From Thiohalobacter sp. (GTDB taxonomy: Bacteria; Pseudomonadota; Gammaproteobacteria; DSM-19610), in NCBI GenBank assembly GCA_027010005.1, contig JALVCM010000398.1:1-8402 (forward strand): a stretch of DNA of 8,402 bases. The letters are read 5' to 3'. Position 1 is the stretch's first letter. Every line of letters starts with the position of its first letter. A program made the translations under genes and the position numbers. Positions 6,251 to 8,402 of the stretch are shown piece after piece. The notes under the pieces are model-generated. The model worked only from the letters and a program-made list of their open reading frames with translations. It was not told the DNA's origin and ran no database searches.

Positions 6251-8402
6251 TCAGGCAAAACGCCGTAACTCCCCGTTCCCATCGACATTGTCAATACAAC
6301 GTCCGCACAACTCGGGGTGTTTACTGCTGGCGCCCACATCCTCGCGGTGATGCCAGCAACGTACACACTTGGCATGTGCTGAAGGTCGCACGAGAACACC
6401 CAGCTTCGCACCGTTCAGATCCACGCTCACGGCTTCAGCCGGTTGTTCACTGGCCGGGTGCAAGCGCGCGTAGGACGTGATAAGCACAAAACGTAATTCA
6501 TCTTCGAGCCGGCCAAGCCTGTCCAGCCAGTCACTGTCGCAGTACAGGTCGACTTCTGCATCCAGTGAGGAACCGATATCACCTGCGACACGTAATTTCT
6601 CCAGTTCCTTGCCAACAGCTTCCCGTACCAGCAGCACATCCTGCCAGTAGTCCATGTTGAAATGTGCCGCCGCTTCATCCCCCGCCGGGAACATATGCGG
6701 TAACTCCACCCAACCGGACAACAAGACGGATGCGTCATGTTCACCCGGAATGTTGCGCCAGATTTCCTCGGCGGTAAAACTCAGGATCGGTGCCAGCCAG
6801 CGTGCCAGCGCTTCCACGAGGTGGTACATCGCCGTCTGCGCCGAGCGCCGCGCAACACTGTCCGGCTGCGTGGTGTACTGGCGGTCCTTGATGACATCAA
6901 GGTAAAACCCGCCCAGGTCATTGGCGCAGAAATTGTGCACCTTCTGGTAGATATGATGAAACTCATAGGTCTCGTAGGCACTGGTGACCTCGTCCTGCAA
7001 CTGTTCTGCACGTGCTACCGCCCAGCGGTCCAGCATTAACATGTCTGCTGGCTCTAACAAGTGCTGTGCCGGGTCAAAGCCATTGATATTGGCCAGCAGG
7101 AAGCGCGCTGTATTACGCATGCGCCGGTAGGCATCTGCTGTGCGCTTGAGGATTTCGTCCGACACGTTCATTTCATTACGGTAATCGGTCGCAGCAACCC
7201 ACAGGCGCAGGATATCCGCTCCCAGGCTGTTGACGACCTTCTGCGGCGCGACAACATTACCCTTCGACTTGGACATCTTCTGGCCTTTGGCATCCACGGT
7301 GAAACCGTGGGTCAGCACCTGCCGGTAGGGTGCCTTGTCGTGCATGGCCACCGAGGTCAGCAGGGAAGACTGGAACCAGCCACGGTGCTGGTCGGAACCT
7401 TCCAGGTAGAGGTCTGCAGGGAAACCCAGTTCTTTGCGTCGTTCCAGCACGCACTGGTGGGTGGTGCCGGAATCGAACCAGACATCGAGCGTGTCCGTCA
7501 CCTTGTCATACTGCGCCGCCTCGTCACCCAGCAACTCGGTCGCATCCATTTCAAACCAGGCATCGATACCATGACGCTCCACGCGCAGTGCAACTTCCTC
7601 GATCAAACGAGCGGTATCGGGATGAAGCTCACCGCTCTGTTTGTGGGTAAACAGCGCAATCGGCGCACCCCAGGTCCGCTGCCGTGAAATACACCAGTCG
7701 GGCCGGCCCTGTACCATGCCTTCAATACGCGCCTGCCCCCAGTCTGGCATCCACTCCACTTCACCGATTGCCTTCAGTGCGGCCTTGCGCAGGCCTTTCT
7801 GCTCCATACTGATAAACCACTGCGGTGTGGCGCGGAAAATAATCGGTGTCTTGTGGCGCCAGCAATGCGGGTAACTGTGGCGTAATGCCTCGACGTGTAC
7901 CAGTGCACCCTTTGCCTTCAGTACATCGATGACGTCGTCGTTGGCCGAGAACACATGTTTGCCGGCAAACAGCTCCGTATCTTCGAGAAAAACACCATTG
8001 GCACCAACCGGGTTGTCCACCGGGATGCCATAGCGCTGACCGACCACATAGTCATCCTGACCGTGTCCCGGCGCGGTATGTACGGCACCGGTACCGGCTT
8101 CGGTCGTAACATGGTCACCCAGTATCACCGGCACTTCACGGTCGTAGAAAGGGTGTCCCAGTTTCAGGTGCTCGAGATCCGCACCCTTGCAGTAGGCGAC
8201 AACCTGGTACTGGTCACAGTCGTAACGCAGCATGGCGTCCTTCAATAAAGCCTCGGCAAACAACAGGCGCTCGGTACCATGGCCCAGGTCGGCCTGCACC
8301 AGCGCATAGTCCAGTTCCGGGTTGACCGACACGGCACGGTTGGCCGGCAGGGTCCAGGGCGTTGTGGTCCAGATCACCACCGACACAGGACCCTCGCCCT
8401 TG
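6251..8402 (-). CDS. ileS: Isoleucyl-tRNA synthetase, N-terminal part missing
   Basis: The frame is open to the window edge, giving 716 visible residues; by comparison with the E. coli enzyme (938 residues) about 200 N-terminal residues, including the HIGH motif, lie outside. The visible part starts just before [11 protein letters not shown] (8339-8371), the entry to the CP1 editing domain, and includes the editing motif [15 protein letters not shown] (8051-8095). [13 protein letters not shown] and the KMSKS ATP-binding loop (7265-7279) mark the class I catalytic core. The anticodon-binding helical domain follows, and the C-terminus holds a zinc site CVRCW...CGRC (6296-6367). This zinc-bearing form is the common bacterial type rather than the mupirocin-resistant type, to my knowledge. 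It charges tRNA-Ile and edits valine. The GTG at 8386 is an internal valine, not a start. It is upstream of lspA in the operon. Confidence 0.97.
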   Translation of the reverse strand, partial: KGEGPVSVVIWTTTPWTLPANRAVSVNPELDYALVQADLGHGTERLLFAEALLKDAMLRYDCDQYQVVAYCKGADLEHLKLGHPFYDREVPVILGDHVTTEAGTGAVHTAPGHGQDDYVVGQRYGIPVDNPVGANGVFLEDTELFAGKHVFSANDDVIDVLKAKGALVHVEALRHSYPHCWRHKTPIIFRATPQWFISMEQKGLRKAALKAIGEVEWMPDWGQARIEGMVQGRPDWCISRQRTWGAPIALFTHKQSGELHPDTARLIEEVALRVERHGIDAWFEMDATELLGDEAAQYDKVTDTLDVWFDSGTTHQCVLERRKELGFPADLYLEGSDQHRGWFQSSLLTSVAMHDKAPYRQVLTHGFTVDAKGQKMSKSKGNVVAPQKVVNSLGADILRLWVAATDYRNEMNVSDEILKRTADAYRRMRNTARFLLANINGFDPAQHLLEPADMLMLDRWAVARAEQLQDEVTSAYETYEFHHIYQKVHNFCANDLGGFYLDVIKDRQYTTQPDSVARRSAQTAMYHLVEALARWLAPILSFTAEEIWRNIPGEHDASVLLSGWVELPHMFPAGDEAAAHFNMDYWQDVLLVREAVGKELEKLRVAGDIGSSLDAEVDLYCDSDWLDRLGRLEDELRFVLITSYARLHPASEQPAEAVSVDLNGAKLGVLVRPSAHAKCVRCWHHREDVGASSKHPELCGRCIDNVDGNGELRRFA

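Noticed and set aside
7294..7310. Perfect 7-bp hairpin (CCACGGT/ACCGTGG) with a three-base loop
   Set aside because: It falls in the conserved HGFTVD codons of ileS just before KMSKS, far from any gene end, so coding constraint and chance explain it.
7061..7687. 208-residue open frame antisense to ileS
   Set aside because: It covers the conserved KMSKS core of ileS; its openness follows from ileS codon use and no motif is seen.

Overview
The window reads as a stretch of a gammaproteobacterial chromosome. Two gene blocks converge: a type IV pilus block on the + strand (bases 1-4329) and an essential housekeeping block on the - strand (4307-8402). From memory, Pseudomonas aeruginosa has the same order (pilY1-pilY2-pilE, then lytB/ispH-fkpB-lspA-ileS), so this is a conserved neighbourhood rather than a genomic island. 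The species cannot be named from the sequence.

The + strand block holds the 3' part of pilY1 (open from base 1, so its start lies outside the window), a small secreted protein that fits PilY2 in position and shape, and the minor pilin gene pilE. The three genes are tightly spaced (21 and 12 bases) and each downstream gene has a clear Shine-Dalgarno, so they look like the end of one minor-pilin operon. PilY1 is the large tip-associated adhesin and assembly factor, PilE is a minor pilin of the priming complex, and the PilY2-like protein is probably a periplasmic accessory.

The - strand block reads, in transcription order, ileS (5' end outside the window), lspA, fkpB and ispH. Their products are isoleucyl-tRNA synthetase, lipoprotein signal peptidase, an FKBP-type prolyl isomerase, and the last enzyme of the MEP isoprenoid pathway. 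Gaps are 15, 1 and 59 bases; the 59-base gap contains a perfect TATAAT and may give ispH its own promoter. ispH and pilE overlap tail to tail by 23 bases, and the only strong inverted repeat near this junction lies inside the ispH 3' end.

No wholly new system is visible. The unusual points are in the pilus genes: a ten-alanine run with a 20-bp palindrome in PilE, a three-copy 24-bp repeat that multiplies a calcium-loop-like motif near the PilY1 C-terminus, and six EF-hand-like loops in the visible part of PilY1. There is no gene-free stretch over 300 bases, and I see no RNA genes, insertion sequences, CRISPR arrays or attachment sites.
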